A stretch of 24,765 bases of DNA, taken from positions 1 through 24,765 of the forward strand of contig NZ_CAMJVK010000023.1 in NCBI RefSeq assembly GCF_946221515.1, written 5' to 3'. A program made the translations under genes and the position numbers. Below, one piece after another: positions 1 to 6,131 of the stretch (positions are counted from its first letter, which is position 1; every line of letters begins with the position of its first letter). The stretch comes from an uncultured Fenollaria sp. (GTDB lineage: Bacteria > Bacillota > Clostridia > Tissierellales > Peptoniphilaceae). The notes beneath the pieces are model-generated. The model was not told the DNA's origin. It did no database searches and saw only the letters and a list, made by a program, of their open reading frames with translations.

Positions 1-8
1 GTTAGAAA

Positions 9-707
9 ATGGCAAAAAGAGGTAAAAAATACCAAGACAGTTTAAAAGAATTCGACAAAAATGAATACTTCGAATCAGATGAAGCCATAGGCGTTGTTAT
101 TAAGACAGCTAAGGCAAAATTTGATGAAACTGTTGAACTACACTGCAGATTAGGTGTTGACTCAAGATATGCTGACCAACAAGTTAGAGGCGCAGTAGTT
201 CTACCACACGGTACAGGTAAAACTAAAAAAGTTTTAGTTATCGCTAAGGCAGACAAACAAGAAGAAGCTAGAGAAGCAGGCGCAGACTATGTTGGAGCAG
301 AAGACATGGTTGAAAAGATCCAAAAAGAAAACTGGTTTGATTTCGACGTAATCGTTGCTACACCAGATACTATGGGTCTTATCGGTAGACTAGGTAAGGT
401 TCTAGGTCCTAAGGGCTTAATGCCAAACCCTAAGTCAGGAACAGTTACATTTGAACTAGAAAAGGCTATCAAAGATATTAAAGCAGGTAAAGTTGAATAT
501 CGTTTGGACAAAGCAAACATCATTCACTGCCCAATAGGTAAAGTATCATTTGGTCCAGAAAAGCTTCAAGAAAACTTTAATGCTATCATGTCAGCTATAA
601 TCAAAGCAAAACCAGCTGCAGCAAAAGGAAAGTATTTAAGATCTGTTACACTTACTTCGACTATGGGTCCTGGAGTAAAAGTAAATAGCTCAAAAATTAC
701 TGAATAA
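9..707 (+). CDS. rplA: Large ribosomal subunit protein L1 (uL1)
   Basis: L1 forms the mobile stalk at the ribosomal E site, binds 23S rRNA and in many bacteria represses its own mRNA. The 232-residue product has the usual family length and starts MAKRGKKY. The conserved core is clear, including the segment with GRLGKVLGPKGLMPNPK at about residues 126-142, and a C-terminal part ending in a Ser/Thr-Met-Gly-Pro-Gly stretch typical of L1. The ATG lies only 8 bases from the window edge, so its ribosome binding site and the expected upstream rplK cannot be seen. No terminator lies between rplA and the next gene; a new promoter begins five bases after the stop codon, so rplJL can be read both from here and from its own start. 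Confidence 0.98.
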   Translation: MAKRGKKYQDSLKEFDKNEYFESDEAIGVVIKTAKAKFDETVELHCRLGVDSRYADQQVRGAVVLPHGTGKTKKVLVIAKADKQEEAREAGADYVGAEDMVEKIQKENWFDFDVIVATPDTMGLIGRLGKVLGPKGLMPNPKSGTVTFELEKAIKDIKAGKVEYRLDKANIIHCPIGKVSFGPEKLQENFNAIMSAIIKAKPAAAKGKYLRSVTLTSTMGPGVKVNSSKITE

Positions 708-711
708 AGTA

Positions 712-740
712 TTGACTTTTCAGAAAACTTTTGATATAAT
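712..740 (+). promoter_or_regulatory. Sigma-A type promoter for rplJ-rplL
   Basis: A -35 hexamer TTGACT (712-717) and a perfect -10 TATAAT (735-740) are separated by exactly 17 bases. The -10 is also preceded by TGA, giving an extended -10 (TGATATAAT). It sits immediately after the rplA stop codon and before the structured L10 leader, so it should be a strong start for rplJL. Confidence 0.88.
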
Positions 741-746
741 AAACTA

Positions 747-930
747 GTTAACAGAGTTAATTTAATAGGAATATATAAACCGTAGACAGTAGGTGCGTAA
801 AGCTTAATTACCTACCGAGGATATGATAAGCCAGTATCAACCCCCTTATGTCTATAAGAGGGTTTTTTATTGACATAGATTATAAACGGGATTAGCAATA
901 AGCTAAGGTTCCTATTTTTCCAGTGGAGGT
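747..930 (+). promoter_or_regulatory. Ribosomal protein L10 leader
   Basis: The 5' untranslated region between the rplJ promoter and its ribosome binding site carries the sequence signature of the Firmicutes L10 leader: an ACCGTAGACAGTAGGTG block (from 780), a perfect 6-bp stem GTAGGT (789-794) with ACCTAC (810-815), then CCGAGG (815-820). In Bacillus subtilis the L10(L12)4 complex binds this RNA and promotes attenuation of rplJL transcription; the same autoregulation is inferred here. An intrinsic terminator-like hairpin follows within the leader. Exact RNA boundaries are estimated. Confidence 0.87.
841..868 (+). terminator. Attenuator hairpin inside the L10 leader
   Basis: A 9-position stem (841-849 with 854-862, one C-A mismatch) closes a GTCT loop and is followed directly by six T residues (863-868). 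It lies between promoter and gene, so it is best read as a conditional terminator used in L10 autoregulation rather than as an operon end. Confidence 0.8.
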
Positions 931-936
931 GAAATA

Positions 937-1470
937 GTGAAAGAACATGTTTTAGAACAAAAGAAACAAGTTGTTCAAGAAATTAAAGAAAAACTTGAAA
1001 AATCAGAATCCATAGTTCTTATGGACTATAAAGGATTAAACGTTGCAGATGTTACTGATTTAAGAAAGCAATGCAGAGAAAGCAATGTTGAGTATAAAGT
1101 TTACAAAAACACTATGCTTAGATTTGCTCTACACGAATTTGGCGTTGAAGGCTTAGATGAGTACTTGGAAGGAACAAATGCTGTTGCATTTGCATACGAC
1201 GATCCAAGTTCAGCTGCAAAAGTAGCTTACAAGTTTGCTAAAGAAAATGACAAACTTGAAATCAAAATCGGTTTAGTTGATAAAGACATATTTGATGTAA
1301 ATCAATTAAAACAATTATCAGAACTACCATCGAAGGAAGTTCTTATCGCAAAAGTACTTGGCGGCTTAAATGGACCAATCCAAGGTTTTGCAAATGTATT
1401 AAATGGAACTATGAAGGGCTTAGTTGTAGCTCTTAACCAAATTGCTGAAAAGAAAGCAGCAGAAGCATAA
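937..1470 (+). CDS. rplJ: Large ribosomal subunit protein L10 (uL10)
   Basis: L10 is the base of the ribosomal P-stalk: its N-terminal domain binds 23S rRNA and its C-terminal helix carries L7/L12 dimers. The 177-residue product shows the family N-terminus (residues 8-60, with VLMDYKGLNVADVTDLRKQC) and the central GTNAVAFAYDDP segment; the Ala-rich C-terminal tail fits the L7/L12-binding helix. Translation starts at GTG 937, chosen because GGAGGT (925-930) sits six bases upstream and the conserved N-terminus begins there. It is cotranscribed with rplL, 26 bases downstream, behind the L10 leader and its attenuator. Confidence 0.97.
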   Translation: MKEHVLEQKKQVVQEIKEKLEKSESIVLMDYKGLNVADVTDLRKQCRESNVEYKVYKNTMLRFALHEFGVEGLDEYLEGTNAVAFAYDDPSSAAKVAYKFAKENDKLEIKIGLVDKDIFDVNQLKQLSELPSKEVLIAKVLGGLNGPIQGFANVLNGTMKGLVVALNQIAEKKAAEA

Positions 1471-1496
1471 ATAAAAATATTTTGGAGGTATTTATA

Positions 1497-1877
1497 ATGT
1501 CAGAAAAAGTTACAAATTTAATTGAAGAAGTAAAATCACTTACAGTTTTAGAATTATCAGAACTAGTTAAAGCACTAGAAGAAGAATTCGGAGTATCAGC
1601 AGCAGCTCCAGTAGCAGTTGCAGCAGCTCCAGCAGCAGGCGGAGCAGCTCCAGCAGCAGAAGAAAAATCAGATTTCGATGTAGTTCTTGAAGAAGCTGGC
1701 GCTGAAAAGATCAAAGTTATCAAAGTAGTTAGAGAAATCACTGGCTTAGGCTTAAAGGACGCTAAGGACTTAGTTGACGGAGCTCCTAAGACAATCAAAG
1801 AAGCTGCACCAAAGGCAGAAGCTGACGAAATGAAGAAGAAACTTGAAGAAGTTGGAGCAAAAGTTACATTAAAGTAA
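1497..1877 (+). CDS. rplL: Large ribosomal subunit protein L7/L12 (bL12)
   Basis: L7/L12 forms the flexible multi-copy stalk that recruits translational GTPases. The 126-residue product has the three expected parts: an N-terminal dimerisation helix pair (to about 32), an Ala/Pro/Gly-rich hinge (about 35-57, AAAPVAVAAAPAAGG) and the globular C-terminal domain with EKIKVIKVVREITGLGLKDA. The ATG at 1497 is preferred over an in-frame TTG at 1482 because GGAGG (1484-1488) lies eight bases before the ATG and overlaps the TTG. A strong terminator follows and rpoB, the usual next gene, is absent. Confidence 0.97.
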   Translation: MSEKVTNLIEEVKSLTVLELSELVKALEEEFGVSAAAPVAVAAAPAAGGAAPAAEEKSDFDVVLEEAGAEKIKVIKVVREITGLGLKDAKDLVDGAPKTIKEAAPKAEADEMKKKLEEVGAKVTLK

Positions 1878-1893
1878 TTTAGATAAACTTATT

Positions 1894-1920
1894 AAAAGCA
1901 GCCATGTGGCTGCTTTTTTT
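1894..1920 (+). terminator. Rho-independent terminator after rplL
   Basis: A perfect 10-bp stem (AAAAGCAGCC 1894-1903 with 1908-1917) and an ATGT loop run into a T tract (1914-1920). It ends the rplJL unit. The next gene starts only 19 bases downstream with no visible promoter. Confidence 0.93.
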
Positions 1921-1938
1921 GTACATAGAGGTGGTCTA

Positions 1939-2424
1939 ATGATTAGAAGAGCAAATAAAAATGATCTTATTAGCATCATGCCGATATATGAGGCGGCAAA
2001 GGCTAAGATGCGCGTGGATGGAAACATGCATCAGTGGAGTAACAAATACCCTGACGAAGAAACTCTTTTATCTGACATAGCAAGAGGGGAATTATATATA
2101 GCGCATGATGGTAATGAGATCTATGGAGTTTTTATGCTAAGCTTTTCTGGTGAAGAGACTTATAAAGAAATTCAAGGCGCGTGGCTTAACGATGAGCCCT
2201 ATGCTGTCATTCATAGAATTGCTAGCCTTGGCAAGGGAAGAAACTTACTTAAGGATGCTATAGATTTTGCTTTTGCTAGCACAGAGAACATCCGTATAGA
2301 TACTCACGAAGATAACAATATTATGCGAAGTCTTCTTAATAAATTAGGCTTTATATATACGGGCATAATTCGTCTAAAAAGTGGTGACGAGAGACGGGCG
2401 TATCAATTAGTGAAAAGTAAATAA
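1939..2424 (+). CDS. GNAT-family N-acetyltransferase
   Basis: A 161-residue GNAT-fold acetyltransferase that would move an acetyl group from acetyl-CoA to an amine; the substrate cannot be told from sequence. The family pattern is clearest in the C-terminal half: an acetyl-CoA loop region around IHRIASLGKGRNLLKDAI (about residues 95-112) and the late motif IRIDTHEDNNIMRSLLNKLG followed by GFIYTGI. ATG 1939 is chosen over an upstream GTG that lies inside the terminator stem, because AGAGGTGG (1927-1934) precedes it. It has no promoter of its own that I can see, so it probably depends on readthrough of the rplL terminator. A convergent terminator follows its stop codon. Confidence 0.85.
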   Translation: MIRRANKNDLISIMPIYEAAKAKMRVDGNMHQWSNKYPDEETLLSDIARGELYIAHDGNEIYGVFMLSFSGEETYKEIQGAWLNDEPYAVIHRIASLGKGRNLLKDAIDFAFASTENIRIDTHEDNNIMRSLLNKLGFIYTGIIRLKSGDERRAYQLVKSK

Positions 2425-2431
2425 ACTACAA

Positions 2432-2463
2432 AAAACACCTTATCTCACTTGATGAGGTGTTTT
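2432..2463. terminator. Bidirectional terminator between convergent genes
   Basis: A 13-bp stem (2432-2444 with 2451-2463, one wobble pair) with a six-base loop stands between the plus-strand GNAT gene and the stop of the minus-strand C39-like gene. Both flanks are A or T runs, so it can act on either strand. Confidence 0.9.
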
Positions 2464-2466
2464 CTA

Positions 2467-3273
2467 TTAGTATGAAGTTATATACATTGCCTTTGCAAGG
2501 TAAGGGAGGATCTCGTCTATATAGTACCAGCCCGAGCTTCTGTAATTATTCTCTTCGCCATTTGGGTTTGAGATATAGACCTTGTCGTCATCTGTCGCAG
2601 CAAGTAGAACCATGTAGTGCGACTTGCTCGTAAAGCGATTCTCCTCTGGTTTATTCCATATACATACGATGATGGGTCTATTCGTTTTAAGATGATTGAT
2701 GATGCTCTCACTTGATAAAGATTTTGCATCGAAATAAAAGTCTGTATTGTCGATGCCGTAACTCTTTAGCTCTTTCGAAAGTTTTGTGTAGTCGAGGCGA
2801 GGGTAGTACTTCTCGCGGAGATCTTCTGGTGTAAGACTTTGACCGTATCCCGACAAAACTATGGACATGGCTGTGATACCGCACCCGTAGTCTTCCATAT
2901 TGCCGTTCCAATACTCATTGTCCTTCCAGGGCTCCATATTTTGCTTGTACTCGGTATAGGTCTTTTTATTTGCATCCACTGTTGTGAACTTTGTGAAATA
3001 GCCTTCGCCACTTATCTTTTCTTGACCTACGCCGTTATAATTTTCGTTCGTATCCATCTTAACATCTTTATACGGACTACTTATGCCAGTTTTTTCTAAG
3101 TAATAGTTAAGCGTGTCATTGGCGCTTTCAATTATATCGCTTCTAAGTCTAGCTTTTTTAATTAATGTGAAAGATATAATTAATATTATTAAAGCGAAGA
3201 AAAATATTCTTCTTCTCTTTCTTTTTAGCTTTCTTTTTTTATTTATGTATACTCTGGATTTATTATTATTCAT
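2467..3273 (-). CDS. Membrane-anchored C39-like cysteine peptidase domain protein
   Basis: The 268-residue protein has a very basic N-terminus (many Lys/Arg to residue 22), one membrane segment (about 23-38) and an extracellular C-terminal papain-like domain of the Peptidase_C39_2 type. The likely catalytic set is Cys131 in DYGCGITAMSIVLSGYG, His219 in SKSHYMVLL and Asn236 in ISNPNGE. This fold is found in surface proteins of many Gram-positives; the substrate is unknown. No bacteriocin or ABC peptide exporter is adjacent, so a leader-peptide-cleaving role is not supported. The ATG is preceded by AAGGGA (3281-3286). It is transcribed alone from a TATAAT box with four 11-bp-spaced TTAAG motifs upstream, which suggests response-regulator control. 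Confidence 0.8.
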   Translation of the reverse strand: MNNNKSRVYINKKRKLKRKRRRIFFFALIILIISFTLIKKARLRSDIIESANDTLNYYLEKTGISSPYKDVKMDTNENYNGVGQEKISGEGYFTKFTTVDANKKTYTEYKQNMEPWKDNEYWNGNMEDYGCGITAMSIVLSGYGQSLTPEDLREKYYPRLDYTKLSKELKSYGIDNTDFYFDAKSLSSESIINHLKTNRPIIVCIWNKPEENRFTSKSHYMVLLAATDDDKVYISNPNGEENNYRSSGWYYIDEILPYLAKAMYITSY

Positions 3274-3295
3274 ATAATCATCCCTTCTTAAGACT

Positions 3296-3301
3296 ATTAT
3301 A
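3296..3301 (-). promoter_or_regulatory. -10 element of the C39-like peptidase gene
   Basis: On the minus strand a perfect TATAAT ends 22 bases before the ATG. No good -35 hexamer stands 16-18 bases upstream, which fits a promoter that needs an activator bound at the adjacent TTAAG repeats. Confidence 0.6.
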
Positions 3302-3311
3302 ATATATAAAT

Positions 3312-3350
3312 CTTAATTTTTTCTTAAATAAGCCTTAATATTTTCTTAAA
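3312..3350 (-). promoter_or_regulatory. Four TTAAG direct repeats at 11-bp spacing (putative response-regulator site)
   Basis: On the plus strand CTTAA begins at 3312, 3323, 3334 and 3345, an exact 11-bp period. Read on the minus strand, the direction of the gene, this is TTTAAG, ATTAAG, TTTAAG, ATTAAG, each separated by five bases. Tandem hexamers with N5 spacing are the standard target of OmpR/PhoB-family response regulators, and TTTAAG-N5-TTTAAG is the published CiaR site in Streptococcus. The array covers the -35 region and upstream of the C39-like peptidase promoter. The binding protein is not in this window. Confidence 0.6.
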
Positions 3351-3366
3351 TTTAAAAATTCTCATG

Positions 3367-3400
3367 AAAAAGCACCTCATTTTCTAAAGATGAAGTGCTT
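3367..3400 (-). terminator. Terminator of the SLH/PrcB-like gene
   Basis: An 11-position stem (3370-3380 with 3390-3400) is fully paired on the minus strand through one G-U wobble and is followed there by a short T run. It lies just past the minus-strand stop at 3418. Confidence 0.8.
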
Positions 3401-3417
3401 ATTTCTCTAAATTTTAA

Positions 3418-4305
3418 TTATCTTGTGTTAATCTCGATATTGTTATTTTCATTACCAATAACTTTTATATCGAATGGTCCGTCTCCTGTTTCTTCTGCGT
3501 TTAGCGCAAGTGTCACTGTTTTGTAGGCTATGACTTGTAGGGTTATAGTTGTTGGTCCCGGTGCTACGGCTTGCGGATAGATACTTATCTTATTATCCTT
3601 AAGTAGTACTTTTCCTACGCCAACTGTGTATCCTGGGTTAGGAAATTTCATTGTAAATGTGATTAGGATTTGATCTCCGACTTTTTTATAGAAGATTGAT
3701 TCGCCGTTGTTACTTAAACCCTCTGAGATGTTTTGTACATCAAAGGATAGGTTTTTGGCTGTTTTTTCGCCTTCGTTATCCTTAAAAATCTTGTGTATTC
3801 TTTGCACGATTAAAACTCCTTCTACTTGTGATAGCTTTTTTTCTGGCGCATATTTTTTACCAGCATTGCCATATACTATGCCTTTATTTACAAGGTATTT
3901 TAACTTTTCTTTTTTAATCTTGTCCATCTTTTCAATGTCAGTGAAGTCAATACCTTTTTCTTCGCTACGAGCAAATTTTATGTTCTTCACACCGTCAAAG
4001 ATGTAGTCAATCATCGATTCTCTTGTAAGATAGTTGGAGTCACCATATATACTTACTTTGAAGTCACCATATTCGTTCGATAGCTTTTCCAGTGCACTTG
4101 CAAATTGCTTTGCTTCTAGCGGAGCATTTGGCTCGAACTTTGCATAATTATCTTTAGCAAGCTCTGTAAAGTACTTCTTCATAAATTCATCTTCAATCTT
4201 TTTCTCTGCCCAGTGACCTTTTAATTTATCTACACCCATTGCCATGGCTGTGCTTGAAAGCAAAATGCATATCAATAACAGGGCACTTATCATTCTTTTC
4301 TTCAT
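3418..4305 (-). CDS. Secreted SLH-domain protein with C-terminal PrcB-like domain
   Basis: The 295-residue product begins with a signal peptide (KKR, hydrophobic 6-18, likely cleavage near Ala20-Met23). Residues about 27-175 look like SLH-type repeats: LKGHWAEKKIEDEF opens the first, a weaker middle one holds LTRESMIDYIF, and FTDIEKMDKIKKEKLKYLV with GIVYGN belongs to the third. SLH domains bind pyruvylated secondary cell-wall polymer and hold proteins at the surface. The C-terminal part (about 195-290), with NPGYTVGVGKV and later TLQVIAYKTVTLAL, resembles the PrcB_C domain described from a spirochaete protease complex; that assignment is by pattern recognition and less sure. GGAGG (4313-4317) supports the ATG. 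It has its own extended -10 promoter and terminator. Confidence 0.72.
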   Translation of the reverse strand: MKKRMISALLLICILLSSTAMAMGVDKLKGHWAEKKIEDEFMKKYFTELAKDNYAKFEPNAPLEAKQFASALEKLSNEYGDFKVSIYGDSNYLTRESMIDYIFDGVKNIKFARSEEKGIDFTDIEKMDKIKKEKLKYLVNKGIVYGNAGKKYAPEKKLSQVEGVLIVQRIHKIFKDNEGEKTAKNLSFDVQNISEGLSNNGESIFYKKVGDQILITFTMKFPNPGYTVGVGKVLLKDNKISIYPQAVAPGPTTITLQVIAYKTVTLALNAEETGDGPFDIKVIGNENNNIEINTR

Positions 4306-4337
4306 ATGTTTTCCTCCTTTACTATGATTCTACCTTT

Positions 4338-4346
4338 ATTATATCA
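4338..4346 (-). promoter_or_regulatory. Extended -10 promoter of the SLH/PrcB-like gene
   Basis: TGATATAAT on the minus strand, about 33 bases before the ATG. The -35 region is poor, so the TGn extension probably compensates. Confidence 0.55.
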
Positions 4347-4382
4347 TAAAGCTAGTTTATTAGAGGTTACAAATGTATTAAA

Positions 4383-6131
4383 TCATTTTAGATCAAGAAG
4401 TGAGCCAGTGTAAAGCTCGTAGTAAAGCCCTTTCTTCGACATAAGTTCATCGTGCGTACCACTTTCTTTTATGCCGTCATCTGTAAGAACGATGATTGTT
4501 TTAGCATTTTTAATAGTTGAGAGCCTATGGGCAATAGTAAGTGTCGTTCTGCCTTGAGATAGCTTTTCAAGTGACTCTTGTATAATTCTTTCGCTAGTGT
4601 TGTCAAGAGCCGATGTTGCCTCATCAAGTATAAGCACTTTTGGATTCTTCAAGAAAACTCTTGCTATGGCTATTCTTTGCTTTTGACCACCTGATAGCTT
4701 TACGCCACGTTCGCCAACATAGGTATTGAAGCCATCTTTAAGCTCCATAATAAAGTCATAAGCGCCAGCAAGTTTGGCTGCCTCAATGATTTCATCCTTA
4801 CTTGCATCGATCTTACCATATTTGATATTCTCAAGTATAGTACCACTAAATAGGTAGACTTCTTGTTGAACCGAGCCAATATTTTGTCTTAGTGACTTTA
4901 GTGTGAAGTCTTTTATATTTCTTCCGTCTATCAAAATCTCTCCGCTTGTAACATCGTAGAAGCGAGGTATCAAGTTAACTAGAGTCGTTTTACCTGAACC
5001 AGATGGTCCAACTATGGCGATGGAGTCTCCATCATTAACCACTAGATTGACATTAGAAAGAACTTTGTTCTTGTCATCAGGGTAAGTGAAGCTAACGTCC
5101 TTAAACTCGATTTTGCCCTTAACATCTTTTAGCTCGATGGCGTCTTCCTTGTCAAAGATATCGACATCTGTATCCATAATCTCGATGAAGCGCTCTATGC
5201 CAGTCATGCCGGCGTTGAAGTTCTCCATGAAGTCGACTATCCTTTTTATAGTTGTGAGTAGGCTTGTTGCGAATAATACATAGGCAATCATGTCACCAGC
5301 TGATATCTTCCCAGCTTGCATTAAAAAGCCGCCCAAAGTAATTATCATAGTGTACATGATGGCATCGAAGATTCTATTTACAGTGCCAAAGCCAGCCATA
5401 TATGTGTATCTCTTCTTTTTAATCTCAAGGAATTTATCGTTATCTTTTTCAAATTTTTCGACTTCGACATCTTCATTCGCAAAGGACTTAACTACTTTTG
5501 AGCCAAGTAGCGAGTCCTCAAGTCCTGAGTTTAAGTCGCCTATGTGATCTCTTTGCTCCTTAAAGGCGCGGCGCATCTTGCGGTTGTATGAGCTTGACGC
5601 ATATATCATTATAGGTATCATGATAAACATTAGCACTGTTAATAAAACATTGATCTTAATTAAAATTGCAAATGAAATAATTATCTTGAATATAGCAATT
5701 AAAAACTCTTCAGGACAATGGTGAGCGAACTCAGTTACGTCGAAGAGGTCATGAGTGATTCTGGCCATGATTTGACCGACTTTGGTATTGTTGTAGTAGC
5801 TGTCTGATAGGTGTTGCAAATGGGCAAAGGCATCGCTACGCATGTCTTTTTCGATGTAGGCGCCCATGATGTGACCGACCTTAGTCATGTAGAATTGAGC
5901 AACTATCTCAACTACGCGCAGTGCGAAGTAAAGCCCGGCTACTTTTAAAATGTACTCATTTGTTAAAAGCAAAATGTCTTTCGCGGCCGTATTAGTTATG
6001 CTTCTTAATAATAAAGGAAAGACTAGTTCACACACTGTAGTTAATACAGCGCAGAACAAGTCTATGAAGAGAATTTTTCTATATTTTTTAAAGTAGGGTA
6101 AAAAGCGTTTTATTAGTTCTTTATTTTTCAT
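4383..6131 (-). CDS. ABC exporter half-transporter (fused permease and ATPase)
   Basis: A 582-residue type IV (MsbA/MdlB-like) half-transporter that should dimerise and export a substrate using ATP. The N-terminal membrane domain (about 15-300) has six predicted helices. The ATPase domain (about 340-580) has all motifs: Walker A GPSGSGKT (375-382), Q-loop around Gln422-423, signature LSGGQ (479-483), Walker B ending LDE (502-504) and switch His535. It is therefore catalytically complete. The ATG overlaps the end of murJ by 11 bases with AGGAGG (6136-6141) just upstream, so the two are translationally coupled. That hints at an envelope-related substrate such as a lipid or glycolipid, but family members of this type export many compounds and the cargo cannot be read from sequence. 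Confidence 0.93.
   Translation of the reverse strand: MKNKELIKRFLPYFKKYRKILFIDLFCAVLTTVCELVFPLLLRSITNTAAKDILLLTNEYILKVAGLYFALRVVEIVAQFYMTKVGHIMGAYIEKDMRSDAFAHLQHLSDSYYNNTKVGQIMARITHDLFDVTEFAHHCPEEFLIAIFKIIISFAILIKINVLLTVLMFIMIPIMIYASSSYNRKMRRAFKEQRDHIGDLNSGLEDSLLGSKVVKSFANEDVEVEKFEKDNDKFLEIKKKRYTYMAGFGTVNRIFDAIMYTMIITLGGFLMQAGKISAGDMIAYVLFATSLLTTIKRIVDFMENFNAGMTGIERFIEIMDTDVDIFDKEDAIELKDVKGKIEFKDVSFTYPDDKNKVLSNVNLVVNDGDSIAIVGPSGSGKTTLVNLIPRFYDVTSGEILIDGRNIKDFTLKSLRQNIGSVQQEVYLFSGTILENIKYGKIDASKDEIIEAAKLAGAYDFIMELKDGFNTYVGERGVKLSGGQKQRIAIARVFLKNPKVLILDEATSALDNTSERIIQESLEKLSQGRTTLTIAHRLSTIKNAKTIIVLTDDGIKESGTHDELMSKKGLYYELYTGSLLDLK

Noticed and set aside
870..898. TTGACA at 870-875 as a second promoter inside the L10 leader
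   Set aside because: No reasonable -10 hexamer stands 16-18 bases downstream (best is GCAATA or CAATAA), and the site lies inside a conserved RNA leader.
1482..1499. TTG 1482 as rplL start, and likewise TTG starts at 10286 (murB) and 8541 (HAD)
   Set aside because: In all three the TTG overlaps or precedes the ribosome binding site, and an in-frame ATG stands 5-8 bases after it at the conserved N-terminus.
1433..1798. Minus-strand Ala/Ser/Thr-rich open frame opposite rplL
   Set aside because: It is the mirror of the Ala-rich hinge of L7/L12; there is no ribosome binding site or family pattern and the plus-strand gene is certain.
2839..3099. Hydrophobic plus-strand open frame opposite the C39-like peptidase gene
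   Set aside because: It lies wholly within a well-supported minus-strand gene, has no ribosome binding site, and its composition follows from the opposite frame.
2467..3273. C39-like gene as part of a bacteriocin maturation system
   Set aside because: No precursor peptide, peptide-exporting ABC transporter with N-terminal C39 domain, or immunity gene is adjacent; the protein has a lone membrane anchor.
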